A program made the translations under genes and the position numbers. Source: Hymenobacter sp. (GTDB taxonomy: Bacteria; Bacteroidota; Bacteroidia; Cytophagales; Hymenobacteraceae). From it: 40,152 bases of DNA. The DNA is taken from contig JAQBNT010000099.1 in the NCBI GenBank assembly GCA_028288445.1, positions 1 to 40,152 of the forward strand. Direction: 5' to 3'. This document shows, piece after piece, positions 32,683 to 40,152 of the stretch; within the stretch, counting starts at the first letter, position 1; every line of letters starts with the position of its first letter. The notes below the pieces were generated by a model. The model was not told where the DNA came from, searched no databases, and saw only the letters and a list, made by a program, of their open reading frames with translations.

Positions 32683-33609
32683 ATGGATTTTGGCCGCCTG
32701 CCCGACCTTCGCTACGTTGATTTCAGTCTGCCGCCCGACCACCCCGAGACGGCCCGCGTGCTGGCCCGCGCCCGGCCCACGCAGCCCGAGACGGCCCGCA
32801 TCCACGTCGGCTGCCCCATCTGGACCAATAAGGAATGGTTAGGCACGTACTTCCCCGCCGGCATCAAGGAGCCGGACTACCTGCGCTACTACGCGCAGCA
32901 GTTCAATAGCATCGAGCTGAATACCACCCACTACCGCATTCCGGATGCCACTACGGTGCGGCGCTGGCGCGAGGCCGTGGGGCCGGATTCGGGCTTTAAG
33001 TTCTGCCCGAAGCTGCCGCGCAGCATCAGTCACGAGCGGGAATTATTCCAGGCCGATGACCTTATGGTGACCACGGCTCGGGCGTTTGAGGGACTGGGCG
33101 AGAACCTGGGCTGGGCCTTCTTGCAGCTGCCGCCGCACTTCGGTCCCGAGCATCTGCCGCGTCTGGAGCGTTTCCTGGTCGACTTCCCCGCCGCCGTGCC
33201 GCTGGCCGTGGAGCTACGCCACCCGCGCTGGTTTGCCGATAGGGTTTTGGCCGATGCTGTTTTCGCCACCCTCGAAGCCCTCAACAAAACGCTGGTGATA
33301 ACCGACGTGGCCGGCCGGCGCGACGTGCTGCCCCTGCGCCTGACCACGCCCACGGCCTTCATCCGCTTCAATGGCCACGGCCTGCACTCCACCGACTACC
33401 ACCGCGCCGATGCCTGGGCCGAGCGAATAGCGGCCTGGGTGGCGCAGGGCGTGCACGAGGTGTACTTCTTCATCCACCAGAAAGATGTGCGCCACGCGCC
33501 GGTTTTCGCCCAATACTTATTGGAGAAAATTCGGGGGCTGACGGGCATTGCGGTACCGCCGCCGCATATTATTCCGCAGCCGGTGCAGGGGAATCTGTTT
33601 GGGTTTTAG
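32683..33609 (+). CDS. DUF72 domain-containing protein
   Basis: The 308-residue product is a DUF72 (YecE-like) protein with a TIM-barrel-type fold. Conserved elements are HVGCPIWTNKEWLGTYFP near residue 45, QQFNSIELNTTHYRIP, FKFCPKLPRSISHE, LGWAFLQLPPHFGPEHLPRL, AVELRHPRWF and the C-terminal VYFFIHQKDVRHAP. Molecular function is unknown for most members. The first 40 residues form a family-atypical lead-in. It is convergent with the SGNH esterase gene, with a large REP-type hairpin in between. Confidence 0.93.
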   Translation: MDFGRLPDLRYVDFSLPPDHPETARVLARARPTQPETARIHVGCPIWTNKEWLGTYFPAGIKEPDYLRYYAQQFNSIELNTTHYRIPDATTVRRWREAVGPDSGFKFCPKLPRSISHERELFQADDLMVTTARAFEGLGENLGWAFLQLPPHFGPEHLPRLERFLVDFPAAVPLAVELRHPRWFADRVLADAVFATLEALNKTLVITDVAGRRDVLPLRLTTPTAFIRFNGHGLHSTDYHRADAWAERIAAWVAQGVHEVYFFIHQKDVRHAPVFAQYLLEKIRGLTGIAVPPPHIIPQPVQGNLFGF

Positions 33610-33630
33610 GAGGTACTTGCTAGCAGCCAT

Positions 33631-33721
33631 CTGTCATCCTGAGCGCAGCGAAGGACCTTATCACGTTCGAACAGCTTTCGTCCAAACGTGATAAGGTCCT
33701 TCGCTGCGCTCAGGATGACAG
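33631..33721. repeat. REP-like element with 37-bp perfect inverted arms
   Basis: Arms 33631-33667 and 33685-33721 are exact reverse complements of 37 bases around a 17-base loop. The arm contains TCATCCTGAGCGCAGCGAAG. It lies between the convergent DUF72 and SGNH esterase genes and could act as a two-way terminator, but its motif recurs in a second element at 34405-34501, which marks it as a dispersed repeat. Confidence 0.9.
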
Positions 33722-33731
33722 AGGTGCTAAG

Positions 33732-34322
33732 TCACAAACTAACCGGCTGCTGCAACAGCGGCCCGAGCACCTGCCACACGTTCTCGGCCAGGATTTTCTG
33801 GCCCGCCGCGTTCGGGTGTACGCCGTCGGCCAGGTTTAGCTCGCGGTGGCCCAGCACTCCTTGTAAGAGAAAGGGCACGAAAGGGAGGGCGTTTTTATCG
33901 GCCAGGGTGCGGAACAGGGCTTTAAACTCAGTGGCGTAGTGGGCCAGGCGGTGACCGCCGAGGGGGCCGAGGTCGAAGGGAAATTCCAGTCCGGCCAGCA
34001 CGATTTGCGCTTCGGGATATTGGCGCCGCACGGCATCGATGATGAACTGAAGGTTCTGGGTGGTTTCGCGGACGGGAATGCCGCGGATGCCGTCGTTGGC
34101 CCCGAGGGCCAGCACAAACACGTCAATCGGGTGGCGGGCCAGCACGGCGGACAGGCGCTGGCGGCCGCCAGCGCTGGTTTCGCCGCTCACACCGTAGTTG
34201 TAGGCTTTATAAGGAAGCGGCTGCGCATCGAGCCGCTGCTGTAAGATGCTGGGGAAGCTGTTGGCGGCCGGCAAGCCGTGGCCGGCGGTGAGGCTGTCGC
34301 CGAAGAAAATGATGTTTTTCAT
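33732..34322 (-). CDS. SGNH/GDSL-family esterase, arylesterase or TesA-like
   Basis: The 196-residue product is a compact SGNH hydrolase that cuts ester or thioester bonds. Block I is FFGDSLTAGHGLP with catalytic Ser10, the oxyanion Gly in YGVSGETSAGG, Asn76 in LGANDGIRG, and the catalytic pair Asp166 and His169 in DGVHPNAAG. The arrangement and size are like TesA. There is no signal peptide at the ATG chosen (34320-34322), so a cytoplasmic place is likely; a longer frame to 34352 adds ten residues that are not a signal either. Confidence 0.94.
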   Translation of the reverse strand: MKNIIFFGDSLTAGHGLPAANSFPSILQQRLDAQPLPYKAYNYGVSGETSAGGRQRLSAVLARHPIDVFVLALGANDGIRGIPVRETTQNLQFIIDAVRRQYPEAQIVLAGLEFPFDLGPLGGHRLAHYATEFKALFRTLADKNALPFVPFLLQGVLGHRELNLADGVHPNAAGQKILAENVWQVLGPLLQQPVSL

Positions 34323-34404
34323 ATAGTGCTGATTTAACAGCACAGAGGGCATTTTCGTGCCCGGTGGGCGGGATGGGTATTGATGGACTATAGCGCAAAA
34401 AAAA

Positions 34405-34501
34405 TCATGCTGAGCGCAGCCGAAGCATCTCTACTGTCATACTATTCCTTTCCATTGGGATTAGTTGCGCGGTAGAGATGCTTCGGTTGCGCTCAGCATG
34501 A
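34405..34501. repeat. REP-like element with 30-bp inverted arms
   Basis: Arms 34405-34434 and 34472-34501 are reverse complements at 29 of 30 positions around a 37-base loop. The arm contains TCATGCTGAGCGCAGCCGAA, which is shared in part with the element at 33631-33721. It lies between the DUF4286 gene and the SGNH esterase gene, both on the minus strand. Confidence 0.88.
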
Positions 34502-34536
34502 CGGCCTTGGATATACTCTAAAATCGCCGAGCGATT

Positions 34537-34839
34537 TTACTCCACCACTTCCAGCACGGTGCGGAACGAGACGTACTTGCCGGCAAAATGCTTTTCCATG
34601 TCGGCGCGGAGGGCGGGGGCGCAGATGGCCTGGTATTCTTCAAGCTGTTCCAGGCTGAGGCAGTAGTACTGGGCGGCGTAAGTGATGCCGCCTTCTTCCT
34701 CGTTGAGCAGGCGGCAGAGCTGGCTTTTGAGGAAAAAGCCGGTTTCCATCACCTCGGGCATGTGGGTGGAGCGCATGTAGTCCAGCCAATCTTCGGCCGC
34801 GGTGGGCTCGATGCTGCTGGTGACGTTGTAGAGAATCAT
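34537..34839 (-). CDS. DUF4286 family protein
   Basis: The 100-residue product begins with MILYNVTSSIEPTAAEDWLD and continues with MRSTHMPEVMETGFFLKSQL, LLNEEEGGITYAAQYYC and ADMEKHFAGKYVSFRTVLE. This is the DUF4286 pattern, a ferredoxin-like alpha/beta fold found mostly in Bacteroidota; function unknown. ATG 34837-34839 is chosen because it starts the conserved strand; an upstream extension is Pro/His-rich and unlike protein. It follows the DUF6526 gene by 105 bases on the same strand. Confidence 0.9.
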   Translation of the reverse strand: MILYNVTSSIEPTAAEDWLDYMRSTHMPEVMETGFFLKSQLCRLLNEEEGGITYAAQYYCLSLEQLEEYQAICAPALRADMEKHFAGKYVSFRTVLEVVE

Positions 34840-34944
34840 ATTTCGGTGGGTGGATGAGTGGGCTGGTGGATGGGTGGTTGTCCTGAGATGAGGGGCCTGA
34901 TTAGGTAAAAGTCCACCATTCCACGAACCCACCAATCCGCCAAA

Positions 34945-35391
34945 TCAGACGCGCATAGTGTCGAACTGAAAATCGGTAATACGGGCCTGAATGTCTTTGG
35001 GTGCCAGTTTCTCAGTGGCGGCGGCCTGGGCCAGGGCGGGCAGCTCGGCATCGCCGGCAAGGCGCAGGCTCAGGATTTGGCTGAGGCTGAGCTGCTTTTC
35101 GAGGGGTGCGAAGCGCTGGCCGCTTACCTCAAAATAACGCTGGCGCACCTCGAGCCGGCAGATGCGGTCCTGCAATTGCAGGGCGTAGTGCTGGCGCAGC
35201 ATCACGAGCACGCCCAGGCCGATGACAGCCAGGGCCGCTACCGTGAACCAAAGCCGGGCCGTCTGGTCGTCATCGCCGGCCACTTTGGTGTAGCGCAGAA
35301 TGGCGTAGCCGGCCATGAGCAGAGCTAGCGGCAGCAGCACGAAATGGTGCCAGGGGTAATACTGGGTGGTGTTTTTGGTGGGGGTGGCCAT
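34945..35391 (-). CDS. DUF6526 family membrane protein
   Basis: The 148-residue product has two membrane helices near the N-terminus (about residues 15-34, HHFVLLPLALLMAGYAILRY, and 47-64, LWFTVAALAVIGLGVLVML), then a cytoplasmic part with LQLQDRICRLEVRQRYFEVSG and a helical C-terminus with PKDIQARITDFQFDTMRV. It matches the DUF6526 family, for which no function is known. It lies upstream of the DUF4286 gene. Confidence 0.85.
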   Translation of the reverse strand: MATPTKNTTQYYPWHHFVLLPLALLMAGYAILRYTKVAGDDDQTARLWFTVAALAVIGLGVLVMLRQHYALQLQDRICRLEVRQRYFEVSGQRFAPLEKQLSLSQILSLRLAGDAELPALAQAAATEKLAPKDIQARITDFQFDTMRV

Positions 35392-35447
35392 ATGGGAGCT
35401 GCGGAAATGGAGACGAAAGTAGGGATGCGGGGTGGTAAGCGGGCAAT

Positions 35448-35475
35448 AAAAAACTCCGGCCGAAGCCGGAGTTTT
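35448..35475 (-). terminator. Rho-independent terminator of the small coiled-coil protein gene
   Basis: AAACTCCGGC at 35451-35460 pairs with GCCGGAGTTT at 35465-35474 around CGAA. On the minus strand it ends in a run of T residues (complement of 35448-35453). It lies about 30 bases after the stop of the gene at 35506. Confidence 0.88.
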
Positions 35476-35505
35476 ACTTATTGGGAAGACGGCGGGCCGG
35501 CTTCG

Positions 35506-35913
35506 TTATTTCATTTCCTTGGCGCGTTTCTTTTCGTCCTTGGCCATGTCATGGGCGGCGCGCTCCTGCTTCTTGGCTTCGGAGGCGGCGTGGCGCTGCT
35601 CTTTCAGCTGGGATTTCTGCGCTTTTTCAGCGTCGCGCTGTTGGCGGAGCTGCTTTTTCAGGTCCTTTTCCTGGTTGGCGGTTTCTTTCAGCTGGTTGCG
35701 GCTGTCGCGCACGGCTTGGTCGCTGTTGTTGCTTTGCTGCTTCTGGGCGTCGTAGGTGGTTTTGGCGTCGGCGGCGCGTTGGGCTTGCTGCTCGGGGGTG
35801 AGCGCCGGAACCATTGCCGGGTCAGTGGCCGGCATGGTGGTCGGGGTGGTTTGGGCTTGGGCCGAAAGGGCCGAAGTTGCGATAATGGCCAGGAGGCCGA
35901 GGAGCTTTTTCAT
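35506..35913 (-). CDS. Small secreted charged helical protein
   Basis: The 135-residue product has a signal peptide (MKKLLGLLAIIATSALSAQA) and a mature region that is nearly all charged helix with Gln, Lys, Glu, Arg and Ala (for example DLKKQLRQQRDAEKAQKSQL), ending in KDEKKRAKEMK. This pattern suggests an extended coiled coil in the periplasm. I do not recognise the family, and similar small proteins of unknown function are common in Cytophagales. It is a single gene with its own terminator. Confidence 0.8.
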   Translation of the reverse strand: MKKLLGLLAIIATSALSAQAQTTPTTMPATDPAMVPALTPEQQAQRAADAKTTYDAQKQQSNNSDQAVRDSRNQLKETANQEKDLKKQLRQQRDAEKAQKSQLKEQRHAASEAKKQERAAHDMAKDEKKRAKEMK

Positions 35914-36008
35914 GGAAGTGGGTTTGAGAACCCATTAGGTATGGCCTGTGTACGCCGCGCCTACCGCAAGGTTCTCAGAGGGGGATGGCGTGATGTTCCG
36001 ATGGTGCG

Positions 36009-37274
36009 CTATTCTTCCACATAGTCCAGGTCTTTGCCATAGCTCTCGGGCAGGGTGCTCACGGCCCAGAAGGCCACCAGCAGCGAGAGGCCGCCCAGCA
36101 CGGCCGCGCCCGGCACGAAGCCCAGCTGCACGCTCAGGTACTTGAAGGCGGGCACGAGGCCCACCACGGCGCCCCGGGCAAAGTTGGGCGCGGTGGTGGC
36201 CACGGTGGCCCGCAGGTTGGTGCCGAACTGCTCGGCGGCCACCGTCACAAACAAGGCCCAGAAGCCCACCGAAATGCCCAGCACGAAGCATACGCCATAG
36301 AAAACCGTGGGCGAGGCACCTTTTATTCCGAACAGGTACACGGCCACCAGCGTGGCGCAAAACACCAGAAACACCTGCAACGCCTTGTTGCGCGAGTGCC
36401 AGAGCTGGCTCAAGGCCCCGCTCATGAAATCGCCAAACACCAGTCCGAAGTAGCACCAGAATACCGCCAGCCCGGCTGTGACTTCGCCCGTGAGGCCCAA
36501 CGCCCGCCCAAACTCAGGGGCCAGCGTGACCAGAATGCCCACCACGAACCACAGCGGCACCCCAATCAGCAAAATGCGCAGGTACTTGCCCAGCCGGGCG
36601 GGGTTGGTGAAGAGGCTCAGGAAATTACCGCGCGATACTTCGGCCTGGGCCTGTACCTGCTGGAACATGCCCGACTCGAACACGCTCACGCGGAGCAGCA
36701 GCAGGGCCAGGCCCAGGCCGCCGCCCACGAAGTAGGCGTTGCGCCAGCCCAGCTTTTCGCCCACCCAGTAGCCCAGCATGGCCCCGCTCACGCCCACGGT
36801 GGCCACTATCATGGTGCCGTAGCCGCGCTTTTCCTTGGGCAGGCTTTCGCTGACGAGGGTGATGCCCGCGCCCAGCTCGCCGGCCAAGCCGATGCCGGCG
36901 ATGAGCCGCAGCCAGGCGTACTGGTCGATGGTCTGGACGAAGCCGTTGGCGATGTTGGCCAGCGAATAGAGCAGGATGGAGCCAAAGAGGACCGAGAGCC
37001 GGCCCTTTTTATCGCCCAAAATGCCCCAGAGGATGCCGCCGAGCAGCATGCCGCCCATCTGCATGTTTATCAGGAACAGGCCCCGGTCGGTGACGGCGGC
37101 TTTGTCGAGAATGCCGAGGTCGTTGAGGCTTTTGACGCGCACGATGCTGAAGAGAATCAGGTCGTAGATGTCGACGAAATAGCCCAGCGCGGCCACGACG
37201 ACGGCGGCGGTGAGGACGGTGGCTTTGGCCGGGTGGGAGGCTTGCACGAGGGAGGGGATGAATTGCTCCTGCAA
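36009..37274 (-). CDS. MFS transporter, metabolite/H+ symporter type
   Basis: The 421-residue product has twelve membrane helices. The loop GDKKGRLSVLFGS between helices 2 and 3 is the MFS signature, and FVDIYDLILFSIVRV in helix 1 with RLIAGIGLAGELGAGITLVSE resembles metabolite:H+ and sugar-acid symporters. A second signature-like loop, SQLWHSRNKALQ, follows helix 8. The substrate cannot be read from the sequence. It starts at the edge of a 572-base region without clear genes and has no partner gene nearby. Confidence 0.9.
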   Translation of the reverse strand: MQEQFIPSLVQASHPAKATVLTAAVVVAALGYFVDIYDLILFSIVRVKSLNDLGILDKAAVTDRGLFLINMQMGGMLLGGILWGILGDKKGRLSVLFGSILLYSLANIANGFVQTIDQYAWLRLIAGIGLAGELGAGITLVSESLPKEKRGYGTMIVATVGVSGAMLGYWVGEKLGWRNAYFVGGGLGLALLLLRVSVFESGMFQQVQAQAEVSRGNFLSLFTNPARLGKYLRILLIGVPLWFVVGILVTLAPEFGRALGLTGEVTAGLAVFWCYFGLVFGDFMSGALSQLWHSRNKALQVFLVFCATLVAVYLFGIKGASPTVFYGVCFVLGISVGFWALFVTVAAEQFGTNLRATVATTAPNFARGAVVGLVPAFKYLSVQLGFVPGAAVLGGLSLLVAFWAVSTLPESYGKDLDYVEE

Positions 37275-37327
37275 GATTGGGATTATCGGCGGATTTGCCA
37301 GTGGCCCGCGCCGATATGGCCCTGCAT

Positions 37328-37474
37328 CCCGAAGATATCCTACTGGTGCTAAAAGATATCCTACTTGCTATAAAAGATATCCATCTTCCTCCCGAAGATA
37401 TCCTACTGGCGGGTGCCGACACGCTGCTGGCTCTGGAGGATATCCTACTTCCTGCCGAAGATATCCTACTGGCG
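37328..37474. repeat. 21-bp tandem repeat, seven copies, heptad-coding
   Basis: Seven consecutive 21-base units starting at 37328, 37349, 37370, 37391, 37412, 37433 and 37454 share the core GAAGATATCCTACTGGCG or a variant; an eighth is cut short after 37475. In the plus frame they read PEDILLV, LKDILLA, IKDIHLP, PEDILLA, GADTLLA, LEDILLP and AEDILLA, that is xxDILLx with Asp and the second Leu invariant. Changes at the Asp, Glu and Leu codons are often silent in this frame. An ATG at 37316 precedes the array, but the frame then continues to 37771 through non-protein-like and REP sequence. Confidence 0.9.
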
Positions 37475-37525
37475 GCTGAAGACAGGGCCGTGGGGAAGCG
37501 GAATACAAAACGCGAGTCGGGCAGC

Positions 37526-37629
37526 AGCCGCGTAGCGACGACCGGTTGGTGGAAATTCGGACACTGGAAGGTAAAACGGCGCGGCGGGGACAGAAATGTC
37601 GGAAAATCTGTCGCCGCGATGCGGCTTTT
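37526..37629. repeat. Degenerate REP-like repeat pair
   Basis: AGCCGCGTAGCGACGACC at 37526-37543 and TCTGTCGCCGCGATGCGGCT at 37607-37626 are diverged copies of the motif that forms the perfect hairpin at 31333-31392. An imperfect inverted repeat (GACAGA ... TCTGTC) also lies within. Confidence 0.6.
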
Positions 37630-37846
37630 GGCCCTGCCCAACGGCGCTGCTCGTCGGGCAGGGTTAGGGCAGGGCCGAATACATACCAGGACCAACTCTA
37701 CAAGGCCGGCGGCGGCAGCCCCCACGACGTGCCGTGCGGCTGCGTGGCACCGTGCGGCGCGCGGCCAGTAATTTTTTTGCAAGGCCTCTAGGCTTGTAAG
37801 CTCGCCGCTAGTAGCTTGCGCCTTCATTTATTCACATACTTTTCAC

Positions 37847-38413
37847 ATGAAGTACACTTTACTGTCTGGGCTGCTGCTACTGGCTGGCTGCGGAACCACC
37901 ACCCCCACAACGGAGGCAGCTACCCCCGCCGCTGCGGCGGCCACCCCCACAGCAGCAGCGGCCACCCCCGCCGCTGCGGCTGAGAAGCCCGCCACCACGG
38001 CGCTGGACCTAACGGCCTACGGCGTTCCCGTGGTGCTGACGGTGCCCGTCGGCACCACGGCTAAGAAAGACGGCGTGAAGGGTGATGAGGGCGGCTACGT
38101 GCTGATAAACGGCCCCAAGCTCGCAATGCGGGCCATTGCGCGCAAGAAGAGCGAAGAGGAGCAGCGTACCGGGACGGACTTTGCCAAAAAGATGGTGCAG
38201 GCCATGGGCGGCAAAATCGAGGTTAACGAGCCGCTGACAATGCTAGCCAGCATTCCTACCGGCCCGGTTAAGGTGAGCTGGGCTGCGGCCGTGCCCTGCT
38301 CGGGTGGCCGGTACTGCGATTTCAGTATGCAAGAAGGGGCCATAAAACTTACGGAAGCCGACCAGCGGGCCATGTTCGCCATTGCCCGCACGGCCAAGCC
38401 GACCGGTAAGTAA
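37847..38413 (+). CDS. Lipoprotein of unknown function
   Basis: The 188-residue product has a lipoprotein signal with LLAGC and lipidated Cys15, then a low-complexity Ala/Thr/Pro segment with three near-repeats of ATPAAAA or similar, then a compact domain of about 135 residues: VPVVLTVPVGTTAKKDG, AMRAIARKKSEEEQRTGTDF, and a Cys pair in AVPCSGGRYCDF that may form a disulfide. I do not recognise the family. It is a single gene ended by a strong terminator. Confidence 0.82.
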   Translation: MKYTLLSGLLLLAGCGTTTPTTEAATPAAAAATPTAAAATPAAAAEKPATTALDLTAYGVPVVLTVPVGTTAKKDGVKGDEGGYVLINGPKLAMRAIARKKSEEEQRTGTDFAKKMVQAMGGKIEVNEPLTMLASIPTGPVKVSWAAAVPCSGGRYCDFSMQEGAIKLTEADQRAMFAIARTAKPTGK

Positions 38414-38432
38414 GCGTTTCGGGCCAGGCAAG

Positions 38433-38478
38433 AGCCCCACCCGATGCCGGCGTTGTCCGGCATCGGGTGGGGCTTTTT
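38433..38478 (+). terminator. Rho-independent terminator after the lipoprotein gene
   Basis: AGCCCCACCCGATGCCGG at 38433-38450 pairs perfectly with 38457-38474 around CGTTGT, followed by five T residues. It starts 19 bases after the stop codon. Confidence 0.93.
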
Positions 38479-38539
38479 CGTTTCCGAGTGTCAACGCGGC
38501 CGTCGCCGCGCTAGCCGCTCGGTGTGCCGGCAAGCGCGG

Positions 38540-39514
38540 CTAGGCATGCGCAACGGTTGCCTGCTCCGGCAGCTCGCAGTGGCTGTGGCAGCCGCCGGGC
38601 AGGGGGCCGTCCTCGACCTGGACGGTGCAGTGGCGGATGTTGAATTGGGTTTCGAGGCCTTTCGTGAGCGTGCCGAGCCAGGCAGCGTCGGCCCCGCCGG
38701 GGCGGATGAGGTGGGCCATGAGGGCGGCGTCGTGGCCGGCGCTGCTGAGGCTCCAGATGTGGAGGTCGTGGACGGATTCGACCTGGGGCTGCTCTAATAG
38801 GTAAGCCCGCACGGCTTCGGGGTCGATGCCGTCGGGCACGGCTTGCAGGCCTAGGCGGAAGCTGTCGCGCAACAGGCTCCACGAGCTGTAGGCGATGATG
38901 CCGAGGATGATGAAGCTGATGGCGGGGTCGAGCCAGGTCCAGCCGGTGAGCAGCACGAGGCCGCCGCCGGCCACTACGCCCACGCTCACCAGGGCGTCGG
39001 TCATCATGTGCAGGTAAGCGCCGCGCACGTTCACGTCGTCCTTTTGCCCGCTGCGAAAGAGCAGGGCGGTGATGCCGTTGACGAGGATGCCGATGCCGGC
39101 TAGCAGCATCACCCAGCGGCCGTTCACAGGGGCGGGGTGGCGCAGGTGGTCGATGGTTTCCCAGAGAATAAAGCCCAACGCGGCGTAGAGCAGGGCCGTG
39201 TTGAGCAGCGCGGCCTGGATGGTGGCGCCCCGGTAGCCGAAGGTGTAGCGCCGGGTGGCCGGGCGGCCCGCCAGCCAGGCCGCGCCCCAGGCCAGGGCCA
39301 GGCTGAGCACGTCGCTCAGGTTGTGGCCGGCATCGGAGAGCAGGGCGCTGGAATTGGCCCAGAAGCCGCCGATGGTTTCGGCGATGACGAAGGCCAAGTT
39401 GAGGCCGATGCCGATGGCAAAGGCGGCGCTGAACGCGCCACCGGGCGGCGGGGCGGCGTGCTGGTGGCCGGCGTGGGAGTGGCCGGGGGCGGAATGGTCG
39501 TGGTCGTGGGGCAT
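38540..39514 (-). CDS. Cation diffusion facilitator (zinc/cobalt/cadmium exporter, CzcD-like)
   Basis: The 324-residue product is a CDF transporter that exports divalent metal in exchange for protons. The N-terminus is His-rich (PHDHDHSAPGHSHAGHQH). Six membrane helices follow, with metal-binding residues in LLSDAGHNLSD (Asp61, His64, Asp68) and in AYLHMMTDALVS of helix 5. The C-terminal cytoplasmic domain has VESVHDLHIWSLSS and ends with CHSHCELPEQ, a further likely metal-binding motif. Zinc is the probable main substrate on the basis of the His/Asp site. The gene is 69 bases from clpP on the same strand. Confidence 0.95.
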   Translation of the reverse strand: MPHDHDHSAPGHSHAGHQHAAPPPGGAFSAAFAIGIGLNLAFVIAETIGGFWANSSALLSDAGHNLSDVLSLALAWGAAWLAGRPATRRYTFGYRGATIQAALLNTALLYAALGFILWETIDHLRHPAPVNGRWVMLLAGIGILVNGITALLFRSGQKDDVNVRGAYLHMMTDALVSVGVVAGGGLVLLTGWTWLDPAISFIILGIIAYSSWSLLRDSFRLGLQAVPDGIDPEAVRAYLLEQPQVESVHDLHIWSLSSAGHDAALMAHLIRPGGADAAWLGTLTKGLETQFNIRHCTVQVEDGPLPGGCHSHCELPEQATVAHA

Positions 39515-39583
39515 GGGGCGCAGGGAAACCGTGGGGCTGCGCTCTAAACGCAGGGCGGCGGTTTTGGGTGCGCCAAGCTACGC

Positions 39584-40152
39584 CTAGCGCGTCAGCACTT
39601 CGTCAATCAGGCCGTATTCTTTGGCTTCGTCGGCGCGCAGCCAGTAGTCGCGGTCGGAGTCGGCGTGGATTTGCTGGTAGGTTTTGCCGGTGCGCTCGGC
39701 GTAGATGCCGTAGAGCTCCTCGCGGATTTTGATGACCTCGCGGGCCGTGATTTCGATGTCGGCCGACGGGCCCTGTACGCCGCCGGAGGGCTGGTGAATC
39801 ATGACGCGGGCGTGGGGCAGGGCCGAGCGTTTGCCGAGGGCCCCGCCGCAGAGCAGAAACGCGCCCATGCTGGCCGCCAGCCCGGTGCAGATGGTGGCCA
39901 CGTCGGGCGTGACGTACTGCATGGTGTCGAACATGCCGAAGCCGGCATAGACCGAGCCGCCCGGCGAGTTGATGTAGAGCAGAATGTCCTTGCGGGCATC
40001 GGCCGATTCGAGAAATAAGAGTTGCGCGTTGATGATGTTGGCAATGTTGTCGTCGACGGCCTGGCCCAGGAAGATGATGCGGTCCATGATGAGGCGCGAA
40101 AACACGTCGATTTCGCGGAAGTTCTGGGGCCGCTCTTCGATGACGGAGCGGG
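39584..40152 (-). CDS. clpP: ATP-dependent Clp protease proteolytic subunit (5' truncated)
   Basis: The frame runs to the right edge, so the N-terminus is missing. The visible part, from about [20 protein letters not shown], carries all three catalytic residues: Ser in [12 protein letters not shown], His in VMIHQPSGG and Asp in [16 protein letters not shown]. The oligomer and axial motifs [20 protein letters not shown] are typical. ClpP forms a double heptamer with ClpX or ClpA/C to degrade unfolded and tagged proteins. A GTG inside the frame at 40105 is not the start, because family-conserved residues continue upstream of it. Confidence 0.96.
   Translation of the reverse strand, partial: RSVIEERPQNFREIDVFSRLIMDRIIFLGQAVDDNIANIINAQLLFLESADARKDILLYINSPGGSVYAGFGMFDTMQYVTPDVATICTGLAASMGAFLLCGGALGKRSALPHARVMIHQPSGGVQGPSADIEITAREVIKIREELYGIYAERTGKTYQQIHADSDRDYWLRADEAKEYGLIDEVLTR

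Larger units (their letters stand above)
37275..37846. other. Gene-poor region with tandem and REP-like repeats
   Basis: This 572-base stretch holds a 21-bp tandem array (37328-37474) and degenerate REP-like sequence (37526-37629). Open frames exist on both strands across the array because a 21-bp unit without stops leaves several frames open, but none has a normal protein tail. The final 70 bases precede the lipoprotein gene and include CATACTTTTCACATG, where TACTTTTC is one base off the -7 consensus. Confidence 0.7.

Noticed and set aside
37277..37771. Plus-strand frame that includes the xxDILLx heptads as a normal gene
   Set aside because: Not listed as a CDS because its downstream half passes through REP-like sequence and reads as Arg/Ala/Thr-rich noise; kept as a finding about the repeat instead.
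37009..37827. Minus-strand frame with SRISSxx heptads across the tandem array and into the MFS gene
   Set aside because: It is the reverse reading of the 21-bp units and overlaps the MFS transporter coding region in another frame; changes between units are less often silent here than in the plus frame.
1..40152. CRISPR array, tRNA, rRNA, phage or insertion sequence
   Set aside because: No regularly spaced direct repeats with unique spacers, no cloverleaf or rRNA-like sequence, and no transposase, integrase or phage structural gene was recognised on either strand.

Overview
The window looks like chromosomal DNA of a Bacteroidota bacterium, most likely Hymenobacter or a close relative in the Cytophagales. 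The reasons are high GC content with Bacteroidota-type genes (a C-terminal type IX secretion sorting domain, stand-alone TonB C-terminal modules, DUF4286 and DUF6526 proteins, a DksA-like protein lacking most zinc cysteines), promoters of the TTTG / TAnnTTTG type, few Shine-Dalgarno sequences, and REP-like inverted repeats between genes. I saw no tRNA, rRNA, CRISPR array, transposase, phage gene or plasmid gene. This is mostly core chromosome with dispersed intergenic repeats.

Left part (1-8230): the 3' end of an unknown gene runs into a near-perfect 30-bp palindrome containing a canonical parS site (170-185), which suggests an origin-proximal position. Next come recF and dciA (minus strand), then pdhA, a membrane-anchored TPR protein, ribH, a DksA-like protein, a large-subunit-type pseudouridine synthase with a roughly 430-residue disordered N-terminus, and coaX.

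Envelope block (8231-14868): a beta-barrel outer-membrane protein, LptC, a small two-helix membrane protein, a PpiD-like periplasmic chaperone and a secreted TPR protein. A 37-residue single-helix protein lies on the minus strand next to recJ.

Middle part (14966-22601): recJ, a secreted protein of unknown function, a DoxX-type membrane protein, an acyl-CoA dehydrogenase with a clear promoter, an AraC-type regulator, a low-complexity membrane protein, a small HExxH protein and an NlpC/P60 hydrolase.

Export and envelope block (22853-32336): a DUF1800/DUF1501 pair, the second member carrying both a twin-arginine-like leader and a T9SS sorting domain; a tail-anchored small protein; two neighbouring secreted proteins made of three and two TonB C-terminal modules; a penicillin acylase family enzyme; and an RlpA-SPOR protein.

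Right part (32683-40152): a DUF72 protein, an SGNH esterase, DUF4286 and DUF6526 proteins, a small coiled-coil secreted protein, an MFS transporter, a lipoprotein, a cation diffusion facilitator and the 5'-truncated end of clpP. The 572-bp gap at 37275-37846 holds a 21-bp tandem array encoding a heptad repeat, followed by REP-like sequence. I found no obvious new multi-gene system. The best candidates for novelty are the heptad array, the tandem TonB_C proteins, the Tat plus T9SS DUF1501 protein and the repeat families.
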